From contig CP114484.1 in assembly GCA_027186245.1 (NCBI GenBank), forward strand, positions 2,926,501 to 2,990,500: DNA of 64,000 bases, written 5' to 3'. Source of the DNA: Coriaria nepalensis (lineage: Eukaryota > Streptophyta > Magnoliopsida > Cucurbitales > Coriariaceae). Made by a program: the position numbers and the translations under genes. Position 1 is the stretch's first letter, and each line of letters begins with the position of its first letter. The notes under the pieces are model-generated. The model did not search any database and had not been told where the DNA came from. It saw nothing but the letters and a program-made list of their open reading frames with translations. This document shows, one piece after another, positions 12,474 to 24,684 of this stretch.

Positions 12474-15400
12474 ATGCGATGTTTCAGATCATCACCATCG
12501 TCTTCCCTCCTCGTTTTCTCTCTCTTCCTGTTCGCCTATTCGACGTCAGTACTCGCTGACCTACGAGCAGCTCCTTCAATATTAGGTATATTCTTAAAAA
12601 ATGCTCCGTTTTTCTTTTTTTTGCGTGCTCTGTTTTCTGGTCTCTACGTTCGGAGTAAATAGTGTAATTACGGTTTTTCCCTTGTAGATGGTGATGAAGG
12701 AGAGGATGGTTTGGTGGCGCAGCCATGGGGGAGGGGCGGTAGGAATCTTGCGGAGAATAACGGAGGCCTTACGTTTCCTTTAGCCAAGAAGGATTCAGAC
12801 AACTCGACCATGAAGTTGGCCGCTGAGAGGACTCGGAGGAAGGACCCACTTGAAAAGTTCGTGCAATATAATGGAGGTTGGAATATAAGCGATAAGCATT
12901 ACTGGGCTGTGAGTTTTATTTCCTCTTCACCATCTTTGAATATGTTCAATTTTCTCTATATTTGGGTGGTATTTTTTTTCTTTTCAATTCTGGACAATGT
13001 GTGTCATCTGGGTTAACACTTTCGCCAAATTGAAGCTTACTCCAAACATTCTTGTCTTCTTGACACATTTTCTATCATTGCCTTTTTCGTAACGCAGTCG
13101 GTCGGTTTCACAGCTGCTCCTTTATTTGTGATTGCCATTGTCTGGTTTGCGCTCTTCGGTCTATGTTTGATCATCATTTGTCCCTGCTTTTGCTGTTGTA
13201 GAAAGGCTCCTTTCGGCTATTCCCGAATAGCCTATGCTCTTTCTCTCATTTTCCTTGTTCTCTTTACCCTGGCAGCCATGTAAGTCCTCTATGCCTCTAT
13301 GGATATTTCAGTTTTAAATCACTTTGAGAATACAAATGGAAACAAAATCATTTTACACTAGGAATTGGTTTGGACCACTAAAATTTTCAAAAAAGTTATC
13401 AAACTTTATCTCAAATGGACCCTTGAATTTTTCTCAAATTGTTCAACCTTTTTTTTTCCCTGTGTTTTCAGTGTTGGGTGCGTAGTGCTCTACACTGGTC
13501 AAGCAAAATTTGATGGCCATACTAGAAAAACACTAAGTTATATAGTGGATCAAGCAGATCAAGTTGTTGTGAGCCTCCAGAATGTATCGGTTTCACTAGG
13601 TTCCGCTAAGCAGATTTCAGTCAGTACATCGATTCTACCTGCAGGCATTCAACAGGATATAGATGCAATGGATGCGAAAATTAATTCTTCTATCTATACT
13701 CTTACTGAGAAGGTTGGAGATAACTCTAAGAAAATAAAGAAAACCCTCGACACCGTGTAAGTTTGAAGCAGTCTAAATGTCATATTATTCTTTTGAAAAT
13801 TATGTCGTTCTTCTTCGGTAACATAGTTCTGCTAATATGCTCTTCAGGAGAATTGCTCTCATTGTTCTTTCTGCTATTATGCTTGGTTTGACATTTCTTG
13901 GATTCCGTAAGTCTTACTTTCTTCTTATATATTTGTCTATTTATTAGAGAAGTGTCTTATATCTTTTCTGGTACGCAGTGTGTTCCATTCTTGGGCTGGA
14001 ATGTCTTGTATACTTGTATGTTATATGACCCTAACACTTTTTTCCCCTTTCTTTTCTTTTCCTCCGTTCTTTTTCAGACAGTACGATTTATTTATTATTC
14101 ATTTTTTGCTTTGATGGCTGCAGTTTGGTGGTTTTCGGTTGGATTCTCGTTGCTGGCACATTCATTTTGTGCGGTGTATTTGTCATTCTCCATAAGTAAG
14201 TCTTGATATGTCACCATTGTTCCTCTTTCTTTTACTTTTATAACCCAGTAAAGGTTGATATTTGATCAAAGTTTGAAGTAAATTGGAATTTATACGAAAC
14301 TATTTTAGGTAGGTTGTTGACAAAACTAAATGCAAGACCAGGTCACCAAACTAGAGCCAATTGACTCAATTGGTATGCGAGATGATCTCAATCTGACTTT
14401 TGTGTACCACCCTAAATTTTTAAACTTGAAACTGGATTTCTGTGAGCCAAATTGGTTTTGAGTTCTAAACTGGAGTTTGCTATCTTGTCTTGAATTTTTT
14501 TCAAAATGCCTATTATCAGTGTTGCTGGAGATACATGTGTGGCAATGGATGAGTGGGATCAGAATCCAATGGCTTATACAGCTCTAGACGATATATTGCC
14601 GTGTGTTGATAAAGCCACTGCCGAAGAAGCTCTCATGCAATCCAAAAACGTGACATTCCAACTCGTTGGCGTTGTTAACCTTGTTGTTTATTCTGTTGTC
14701 AATGTTGATGCCCCACCGAGCTCGGGCGCACTGTACTTCAATCAATCTGGGCCGTTGATGCCCACTCTTTGCAACCCGTTCGATGGAAATCTCAACGACC
14801 GATTGTGCGGTATTGGCGAAGTGCCACTAAGCAATGCTACTGAGGTAACAAGAGCGTTATGATTCAATCTATCTCAATACCAATTTCATACTGTAACATA
14901 ATGTCTATATATTTACATTAATATTGAAGAATCAATAATATAAAAATATAAACACATAAAACAAAATTAAGAATCAGATTTAAAGAAAAATCTCACAAAT
15001 TCAAGCAATCTAGGTTTTTGTCCGACGTCGGAGCTCAAACCGACAAGCCTTATAGTATCGTGATAGATCTATTCTAAGAACAAACTTCTAATCTCATATT
15101 TCAACCAACAAATTAGATTTAACTTTAGATGCATCAAACCTTAGAAAATCATATAGATTTCTAAAACACAGAAGGAAATGCAACCTTCAAATAATGATCA
15201 AGATCAAAGATACAATCAAATAAATTTAATAAGAGAAAGAGATTAGAAAAACATCAAACCAATAGAGATCATACAAATCCAAAAGGAAGAGAGTGAGAGA
15301 GAGAGATATTACACGGAGATCGTCGCCTTGAAGACGAAGGGCAGAAGTTACATCTTATAACCTTAAGCAAACCGGTTATAACATTATATACCATGACCCA

Positions 15401-18400
15401 AATAAGAAATTGGATAGAGGCGTGGGTCATCACAGTTGGGCTGCAATCCAGTTGTCTCATGGGCTATCCAAGATTGGGCCTCAACCTAATATCCACAACA
15501 AATTCCACCTTGAGGTCTAATTCTGTACTAGTTCTATCACAGTACTATTAGATTACAAGCCGCACGGTTTACATCATTGCTCTTAGGTTTGATTAACCCA
15601 TGTGAACTAAATCTAAGCAATGCTTAAACTTATTCATAGATTTGTACCTATGTTAGAAGGATTTTCCGCGGTTTGAATCTTAGAAATCCTAACTGTACCC
15701 TTAGCAATCACATCACAAACATAATAATATTTTATATCTACATGCTTTGTTATTTCGTGATGCATAGGATTTTTGCTAAGATGAATGGCAGATTGACCAT
15801 CAGAAAAATAGTACAGTTATCATTCAGTAAACCAACTTCCCTCAATAAGCCTTGTAGCCAGATTGCCTCCTTAAAGACATTTGAAACAACAACGTATTCT
15901 GCTTCAGTTGTTGATAGTGCTACAAGTGATTGAAGTTGCGATTTATAACTTATACAATTCCCACCAAGTAGGAATTGATAGGTTGTGGTTGACTTCCTTG
16001 AGGCTCTATCACCTGCAAAATAAGAATATACATACCCTACAAGATTAAGTTCTTTAGTCCACTATTTAAGGCATAATCCTAACTCACTAGAACTATTAAC
16101 ATATTTCAGCATCCATTTTAAAGCATTCTAATGTTCAAAGCCTGAATTTGACATATATCTACTTAACAAAGAAATAGCAAAAGACAAATCTGGTCTAGTA
16201 CTAACCATGGAATAGATGATTGACCCTATTGTATTTGAGTAAGGAATGTTTTTCATTCTAAGCATATCAAATTCAAATTTTGGACATTGAACTTTGGATT
16301 GCAAAAAATGAGTAGAAAGGGGTAAACTAACTTGTTTACAACCAAACACATCAAATCTCTTAGCTACCTTTTCAAGATAAGAATTTTGATGCAATTTTAA
16401 AGTGATAGTTTTCTTATTTCTTTCTATTTGCATACCTAAAATTCTGTTTTCTTCACCTAAGTTTTTTATCTCAAATTCAAGACTTAATAGACTTAATTTT
16501 TTCTTTAACTCATCTATTTTAGGTTTAGACTTACTTATTAAAATTATGTCATCTACATAGATAAGTAAATAAACATAAATATAATTTTCACAGGAGAAAT
16601 AGAAGCAAACATCAAAAAAACTTTTAGTAAGGCCTATTTTAATTACAAACGCATCAAACCTCAAGTACTATTGTCTTGTGGCTTATTTCAAACCATATAA
16701 AGATTTATTTAATAAATACACATTGTTAGGATATATTTTATTTACATATCCAAGAGTTATTTCATATATATAATCTCATCTAACTTACCATGCAAAAAAG
16801 CTGTTTTAACATCCATTTGTTCAAGTTCAAGATTATAATATGCAACAGTAGCTAACACAATTCTTATGGTTTTAAACTTAACTATATAAGAGAAAATTTC
16901 ATTAAAATCTACCCCTTCCCTTTATGTGAACCCCTTAGCAACTAATCGAACCTTAAATCTAGGAGGGTTTAACGGTGTATCTGTTTTTACATTGAAGATC
17001 CACTTACAATTGATTAAATGTTGTTTGTTCGGTTTAGGGACAAGTTTCCATGTATTATCAATCAAGAGAGTTCATTTCTTCATCCATGGCTCCTTGCTAT
17101 TTTTTACTATCCAATGATTTCATTACCTCATTATAGTCATTTGGTTCACACCTTTTAATTTCTATTCCTACAACCAAAACAATAAAAATTAGATTTGTAT
17201 GGGAATATTTAGGTTAGGCTTTACCATTTGTTTGTCCCTATCTCGGATCATTTGATAATTGGTCAGATCATCATGACTTGACTTCTCTAAGATCTCATGA
17301 TTATCTTTTTCGTCAACTTGATCTTCAGTAGTGACTTGCACCTCCTCATTTGGTTTAAGTTCATTGAGGCATCCACCATCCTCTTGTTGTCTGTTAGAAT
17401 CAGTGAGGGTAGTAAACTCCTCCTCAAAGTGTGTTTTCTTGGTAGTATTTGTTTTATCATAATTGGGTTCATAACTTTTTGCAAGAAAATATCTATTCAT
17501 TAAAGATCACATCCCTACTAACTAAAATTCTTATTCCACTAAAGCTCCTATCCCATAACCTATATCCCTTAGTACCCTCTTCGTAACCTAGGAATACACA
17601 TTTTTAGGACCTAGGATCTAGTTTACCATCTATTTTGTGAGAATAGGCAGCACAACCGAAAATTTTTAAGTGTCTTAAATTAGCTTTTCTACCTATCTTT
17701 TCTCCTCCGGACACTTAACATCTATAGCATTTGAAGGACTCTAATTTATTAGGTATGTAGCGGTTTTTACACCATCCCCCTAAAATAGTTTACTCAACCC
17801 TGAAATGAATAACAAATATCTAACTTTTTCTAAAAATGTTTTATTCATTCTTTCAGCTATTTCATTTTGTTGAGGTGTTTTAACTACCGTTTTATGTCAT
17901 TGTATGCTATTAACTCTACAAAATTCATCAAATCTAGAATTGCAAAATTCTAATCCATATCTATTCTAAGTGTTTTGACCTTTCTCTAACTGATTTTTGA
18001 CTAAGGTTTTCTAATCTTTAAACCTAGCCAAACCCTCGTCCTTAGACTTAAGTAAAAACACCAAAACTTTCTTACTATAGTCATTTATAATATAGAGGAA
18101 AAATCTATTTCCACCATTAGTAGAAACCTTCTCAGGCCCTCACAAGTCAGCATGTAAATATTCTAAACAACCCTTAGCTAAGTGAACTCATTTAGAGAAA
18201 CTTAACCTATATTGTTTTCCTAGAATACATATTTTATAAAATTCAAGATGGCAAATTGTATCCTTACCAAACATGCCTTGTATACAGAAAACATCAATGC
18301 CGTTTTGGCTTATATGGCCAAGTCTCAATTGTCATGTATCTGTAACATCAGTCTTAGAAGAAACAAGTGCAGTACATATTTTTCCACAAAAATAATAACC

Positions 18401-21400
18401 AGAAAGTGCATATAAGCCATGTTTCTTTACACCAATTAAAACATAAATAGAGTTTTTATAAATAGATAAAAAGCCATTTTCAACTTTGTACCAACATCCA
18501 GATTCATCCAAGGTGTCTAAAGAAATTAGGTTTCTTTTAAGCTCAAGAATATATCTTACTTTCATTAACATAACAATTTTTTCATTATGCAATTTCAAAG
18601 TAATGTTACCTATTCCTAAAATCTTACACATTTGATTATTACCCACATAAACAGTACCTTCATGCAATTTTTTAAAATCAGAAAATCAATCCTTATTAGA
18701 ACTCATATGAAACGTGCAACCAAAATCTAATATTCATTCATTCATAACAACGGTATTAGAATTTTCTTTAAGTGTCCTAGTTTACCACAGTGATAACATT
18801 TCCTAGATTCACTACATACTTCATTTTTACTATTTTTGTTCTTTTTAACATGCTTGGCAGAATTCTAAAACTTTTTCTTGTCATTCTTTTCTTTAACAAA
18901 CAGATTGCATTTGACCTTTTAATCTGATTTAGTTTAAGCTCTCTAGCCTCTAAAGCTGTTGTGACAATGTCTAACTTAGGTTCTTTTCCAGTGTACTTAA
19001 GTATATTTTTAACTATATTATACTCCTCAGATAAGGATCTTAGAAGTATCATAGCTTGACTAGTGTCATCTAATACCTGATCTGTACCCTTAAGAACTAG
19101 GTTTAGTTTTAGAAACTCATCTAGATTTTCTTCTAAGTTCTTAGACACATCCATCCTTTTAAGAAGGCTAAATTTGGTGCAGCCTGAACATAATATTCAT
19201 AATGTAATTTAGACCAGAGGGATAAAAGAGTTCCATACTCATCTACCTTCCTTATTACATTTTCTGCAAGACTGGGAATGATTAGGTTAAAGGCCTCCTC
19301 ATCTATCTCAACCTTTATAGCAAGAGCAGCAGTCGGCCATAATTTTTCATCCTCTTACAATGCTATCAACACTTTATTGCGTGATAGTAATGCCTTCATT
19401 TTCTTATATCAAGTACCAAAATCTATTTTGCCATCAAAGTTGGCAATCTCAATGTGCTTACTTATCTTGCTCTCTTTCTTATTAGGATTCAATCAAGACA
19501 GTACACAGTTTCATAAGCATAGTATATACACATATTGAATTATTAGGAGCAGTTTTTAACACTCCGATGATTTTAATCAAGTTGGTTAAAAAACAATTCA
19601 ATCAAGAACATATACTTTTAATCAATATACAGTTTCAAGAATCAGTCACAGAATTTATTTTCTAGTATATTTTGTCTCACTAATCAGATAAACACAACAA
19701 TACATAAATTTAATTCACACAGTTACACAGTTTTTATTTCACAAAAAAAAGATTTTAAGAAGCAGTAAAGGATTTCAGAAAATCTTTTCAAGATTATGTA
19801 ACACACATAATATGCATATATTCATCAAGAAGCATTTACATAATTCAAGATTCAATAATGCAGTAGCAGTGATCATATATACATATTCCAAACACATAAT
19901 TTAAGAAACTAAACTAATAACTAATTATATATTTATATAGGCTTTGATATCACTGTTATGATTCAATCTATCACAATATCAATTTCAAAATGTAACATAA
20001 TGTCTATATATGTACACTGATCATATAAAGATTGAAGAATCAATAATCTAAAAATGTAAACACATAAAACAAAATCAAGAATCGAATCTAAAGAAAAACT
20101 TCACAGATTCAAGCAATCTAGGTTTTTGTCCGAAATTGGAGCTCAGACCGACGAGCCCTATAGCACTAAGATAGATCTATTTTAAGAACAAACCTCTAAT
20201 CTCAGATCTCAACCAACAAACTAGATTTAACTCTAGATGCATCAAACCCTAGAAAATCATGTATATCTTTAGAACACAGAAGGAAACACAACTTTCAAAC
20301 AATGATCAAGATCAAAGATGCAATCAGATAAATCTAATAAGATAAAGAGATTAGGAAAACATCAAATCAACAGAGATCATACAAATCTAGAAGGAAAAGA
20401 GCAAGAGCGATAGAGAGAGAGATGACATACGGAGATCGCCGCCTTGAAGACGAAGGGGTGAAGTCAAATCTTATAACCCTAAGCAAACCGGTTGTAACAT
20501 TGTATACCATGATCCAAATAAGAAACCAAATAGATATACGGGTTATCATAATTGAGTCACAATCCGGTTGCCTCATGGGCCATCTAGGATTGGGCCTTAA
20601 CCCAATTTCCACAACAAAAAGAATTCACTTCTTATTTTGTTGGAGGAAAAAAATTTAGATTCTTTCAGCAATCAGTCTTTGCATTGTAAAACCATTTTAA
20701 ACTATACGTCTTATTTTTGTTAAAAAAAATATCATAAAAATTGCCTTTTTGTACGTTCTTTGGGGTTTAAAGATAGATTATGGACAAAAGATTAGGCTTC
20801 ATTTGGACAGACTTATTAAACTTGGATTAGATGAAATTGATTTTAGAACAGTATCAGTTAGTCTTTTTTATGAGTTTGAATCGGATATTAGACTGAAATT
20901 AGATCTTAGGTTTAAACTGAACAAAATTAAGTGCTCCTGAAGAATAGTTCCCTATAAATGTGTTGGATTTCATTCTTACCTTTTAGTTGGATATAAGCTC
21001 CTATCAGTAGACTGATATCGACCCACTACGGTTGAGTGATAGGTCTCTTCTTTTGAATTAGACCTCGTTCTAGGCGTTTCAGACTATGACTACATACTTA
21101 TTATTCGAGCAGGTTTGGAAGAAGTTTGTTTGTGAAGTTTCTTCACTCGGTATATGCTCCACTCCTGGCAGGATAACTCCAACCTATTACAATCAAATGG
21201 AAGCTGCCGTAACCTTAAGCAACGCGTTATCTCTTGATGGTCCATTCTTGATCGATCTTGCAGATTGTAGTTTTGTTCGGAGAACGTTCTCGGACATTAA
21301 CAACAACTATTGCCCTGGTTTGCAGCTCTACACCAAATGGATCTACATTGGGTTAGCCATGGTATCTTCATCTGTAATGTTGTCTTTAATCTTCTGGGTT

Positions 21401-21520
21401 CTCTATGCGAGGGAGAGGAGACACAGAGTTTATACTAAAGGGGTAAATGCCGATCCTGTCTGGGCTGGTACAAGTTCTGTTGACGATAGTTCGGGCAGGT
21501 TTGCGGTAAAAAATAACTGA
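12474..21520 (+). CDS. Five-span membrane protein (prominin-like topology), 9 exons
   Basis: Exons: 12474-12585, 12688-12908, 13098-13279, 13472-13756, 13848-13906, 13979-14015, 14124-14195, 14520-14844, 21113-21520. They sum to 1701 bases, 566 residues, with every phase consistent and GT-AG borders. The N-terminus has a hydrophobic signal peptide (about 1-29). Hydrophobic pairs follow at about 113-135 and 149-173 (separated by the Cys cluster CPCFCCCRK), then about 268-287 and 295-320, and a last span at about 507-530 before a basic tail. Two large loops lie between; the second is rich in Cys. The order matches an uncharacterised plant transmembrane family (At2g25270/At2g12400-like, from memory); biochemical role unknown. 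Location is probably the plasma membrane or secretory system. The last intron is 6.3 kb because of a copia insertion. Confidence 0.85.
14855..15500 (-). repeat. 3' LTR of intronic copia element
   Basis: About 646 bases, diverged from the copy at 19954-20616 mostly by C/T and A/G changes. It ends CCACAACA in plus orientation. The first base is C where the other copy has T. Confidence 0.88.
19954..20616 (-). repeat. 5' LTR of intronic copia element
   Basis: About 663 bases, bounded TGTTATG...CCACAACA in plus orientation. The primer-binding site adjoins it at 19940-19953, which fixes the element's orientation as minus. Confidence 0.88.
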
Positions 21521-22275
21521 CTTGTAACTGTAAAATGTTGTGGTGCTAATATTTATTTAGGGATTGTGATTTTGTGACAGAACTTGTGTAATGAAGTGTT
21601 GCTAATTAAATAGAATTTTTTCACATGTAAAAGATTTCGACTACTATACTTATACATGTACGTATGTGTATATATGAAAAGGCCTGATTCAGTGCAGCCC
21701 ACTTTTCTCTTTCTATGGCGAGGCGCAATCAAGCTCTTTAAAGCATATTTGGTTCAATTTCATCAGGGTATGAGAATGAAAGTAAAAAATGAAAATAAGA
21801 ATTGGAATGATAATTTTTTTTTCTATTTGATTATATAAAGAATGAAAATGAGAATGTGAAGAAAGAATAAAAATAGATCAAACTATAATATTTTAAGGTT
21901 TACGGTATTTTAAAAATTATTCTAATGTTATAATAAAATTTTAAAAATATATAAAATATTTCGTGTAAATAAATGATTAGAGTGATTTCCATTAAAAGCA
22001 CTTGTAATGGTAGAATGAATGAATGGTTTTTTTTATGGAAATGTTTTTTTTATTCATATTTCATCAATCTTTGAACCAAATACGGGAATGAAATGAAAAA
22101 TTATTTCCTTCCCATCAAAGAATTAAACCAAATGTGTGCTTAGAATAATTTTTTTTTATGTCGGACCCAAATGATAAATTAGTAGAGCTTTATATGATTA
22201 CTATAATAAAACAATTAATATTAATCAAATGTAAGATAGACTTGGTTTGCCATAAGCCGCTCAATCACATTCTTG
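21521..22275. other. 3' flank of membrane protein gene and AT-rich spacer
   Basis: Presumed 3' untranslated region for the first hundred or so bases after the TGA, then AT-rich sequence with no gene seen. Confidence 0.4.
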
Positions 22276-23400
22276 CTATTTTAGGATAAAGTGTTAATTT
22301 ACTTTTTATTCGCTGCATAGTTTGGTTTTTATAAATTTATCCTTTAACTAGCTCTATCAAACTTTTTAGTCCATGCATTATTGAAATGAAATTTTTAGTC
22401 CTTTAGAATAGTTTTTCCAGCGAAAAGGATGATATGGCATTTATTGGGTAATAAAATAAATAAATAAATTCCATTTGATTTCTCATGAAAATCGAATCTA
22501 AATATTTTGGCTTTTTTTTAGAAATTAATTGAAATAATATGATTTTTTCGTGACGTATCCAAATCGAATTAATATCATTTTTTGCGAGAAATCCGATCAA
22601 ATCACTTACTAGAAACTCGATTGAATCAATCTAGTTCTTTCTCACGAAAAATCATATTCGGTTCTTCTTCTTCACGGAGGCGAAGCTCCATGGCTGCTGC
22701 CATGGAGCTGTAGATCTAGAGCTTCTAGATCTAAATCTACTATGGAGCTTTGAGCTGCAAGCTTCATAGCTGCCACTATGGACCTTCTTAGGCTCTATGG
22801 CAGCAATCGGGTCTAGTTCTTTGCAAATAAAAAAAAGAAATGGGTTTGGTTCCTCACAAAGAAGAAGAAGAATCGGGTCTTTTTTAACGATAAAGAATCG
22901 AATTGATTTAATCGGTTCCTTACAAAGAAGAAGAATCAGGTCATTTTTAGTGAGAAAGAATTGAATCGATTTAATCGGATTCCTCACAAGTGATTGATTC
23001 GATTGCATTTCTTGCGAAAACTTACATCAAATCGATTTGATACCTCAAGAAAAATTTGGATCATTTTGATCAATTTTTTAAAAAAAATCATAGTATTTCA
23101 ATCATGTTTTCACAAAAAATCGAATGGAATTTTTTTTTTATGTTAAAAAGATGAAGTAAAAAAAATGAATAGAGGATAAAAATGGAAAGGATAAAAAGTG
23201 ATATGTTAGCAGTTATATCACTAAAAAAATGTTATGTCATTCTTTTTATCGAAATAATTTATTGAATTAATTAAAATTTTTTATTTTAATAATATAAGAT
23301 CTAAACTGTTTGTTTTACAAAAATCAAATTATATAAAAAGTAAAAAATAAATTAATCATCAATAAAATTAACGTTTTGCGATAATAATCTATCCATCAAT
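22276..23400. mobile_element. Non-autonomous element with terminal inverted repeats
   Basis: The left edge (about 22290-22340) reads TTAATTTACTTTTTATTCG then TAGTTTGGTTTTTATAAA. The reverse complement of the right edge (about 23300-23362) reads TTAATTTATTTTTTACTTT then TAATTTGATTTTTGTAAA: a long imperfect terminal inverted repeat. The interior holds repeated motifs such as GAATCGATTTAATCGG and AAAGAAGAAGAATC, plus a palindromic GCTCCATGG block near 22690-22790. No transposase is encoded. A related sequence is at 46690-47555. The long open frame inside (22652-23008, minus) is repeat-derived and not called a gene. Confidence 0.55.
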
Positions 23401-24648
23401 CTAGAGTCTACCCAAAACACCTACTTTAAAATTATACAGAAAATGATAATAACCTTGAAAAATACAATACAATAACGATTTTCAATCATAATACTTATCA
23501 TCTTATCCTATTTGAAAGAATAGTAAACGATGAATTAGTAAAATTTTGTCATTTCTGTCACGATAATGCTATTATTATATACCCTATTGCTATTATATCA
23601 AAATAAATTAAGAACGAAGAATTTCATATAACAGTTAAAAAGTCAATTTTTAGGCATCTAGGAACAGTCAAACAATGTATGTATAGTGATGTAACATTTC
23701 CCCCCCTTTTTAATATTAAATTAACCTAAAATTGAAAGAATCTGGAGACCGAAGAACGTTTTAAGCACGTCTATGTCGAGTGGAAAGTTCTAAACCAGAA
23801 TTATCAAATAAGACTCGGAATAAGACACTTACATATATATATATATATATATATCACAAGATAAATTAGTATTCGCGTATTATTCTTATAATTTAATAAT
23901 TAAAATTAGATTTTATTTAATAAAATTAAACATATATAAAATGATTTTAATTATAAATTATATTCATATATATATATATATATATATATAAATTGTTTTT
24001 AATAAAACGCTATACAAAAGTTTCTTTAAGGTACCAACGAATTGAAGCAATTAATGACACTGTTTAATAACGAATAGAAAATTAAGGCACCAACTAACAC
24101 GACACACTAGTTTCGTGAGAAGCAAGAACAATAATTACCGACCTTACACTGATTTTATATATGTAGCAAGTGGAAGTATGACTACTGCAAGTTTTGTTCA
24201 TGTGTCACAAAACAAAATTATAAGATAGAAATGTCTGAAATAAGAATTTAGGGACATCTTCATGTGAATTTACCATCAAGAAAGCAGACAACCAGTATTT
24301 CCGTATTGAATATATCAAATCTTATGCCAATCCTTCTGTTTTATCAATAGAATTGCTCTCGAACATGTTTCATAGAGAAATTTTTAAATAAATTTATTAT
24401 TAATTAATTAATTAATTTTAATTTTAGAATTTAGAATTTAGAATTTTTAGTCACACCATATTAACCATCATAATTATCTTACCACATCATATTATATAAA
24501 AATGAAAATTTACAAAGAAGAGAGGCCAAATTGGTAATAGAGCAAAATGGGCCAATGGCCAGCGTAAAGTAACGGAAAGGATCTGGGAAGTGGGTACGTG
24601 GTATCCCACGTGGCTAGCAATTTGAAAGCTGTCAGAATACAATTATAG

Positions 24649-24684
<36 letters not shown>

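Larger units (their letters stand above)
14855..20616 (-). mobile_element. Two-LTR Ty1/copia element in last intron, antisense
   Basis: Direct repeats at 14855-15500 and 19954-20616 are diverged LTRs. The right copy has TG...CA ends; the left begins CG. Five-base flanks AAGAG (14850-14854) and AAAAG (20617-20621) look like a target-site duplication with one change. On the minus strand: primer-binding site at 19940-19953 (GTGATATCAAAGCC, initiator-Met-tRNA type); gag near 18777-19154 (ILLRSLSEEYNIVKNIL); protease near 18690-18730 (D-F-G instead of D-S-G); GAG-pre-integrase about 18332-18667; integrase about 17200-18300; reverse transcriptase about 16128-17100 with YVDD; RNase H about 15633-16020 (SLVALSTTEAEYV); purine-rich tract GACCTCAAGGTGGAA just before the 3' LTR. 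Stops in most domains and many LTR differences make it old and immobile. Confidence 0.92.

Noticed and set aside
22652..23008. 118-codon open frame on the minus strand
   Set aside because: It is made of the internal repeats of the TIR element (recurring K-E-P-I-K-S-I type peptide) and has no domain.
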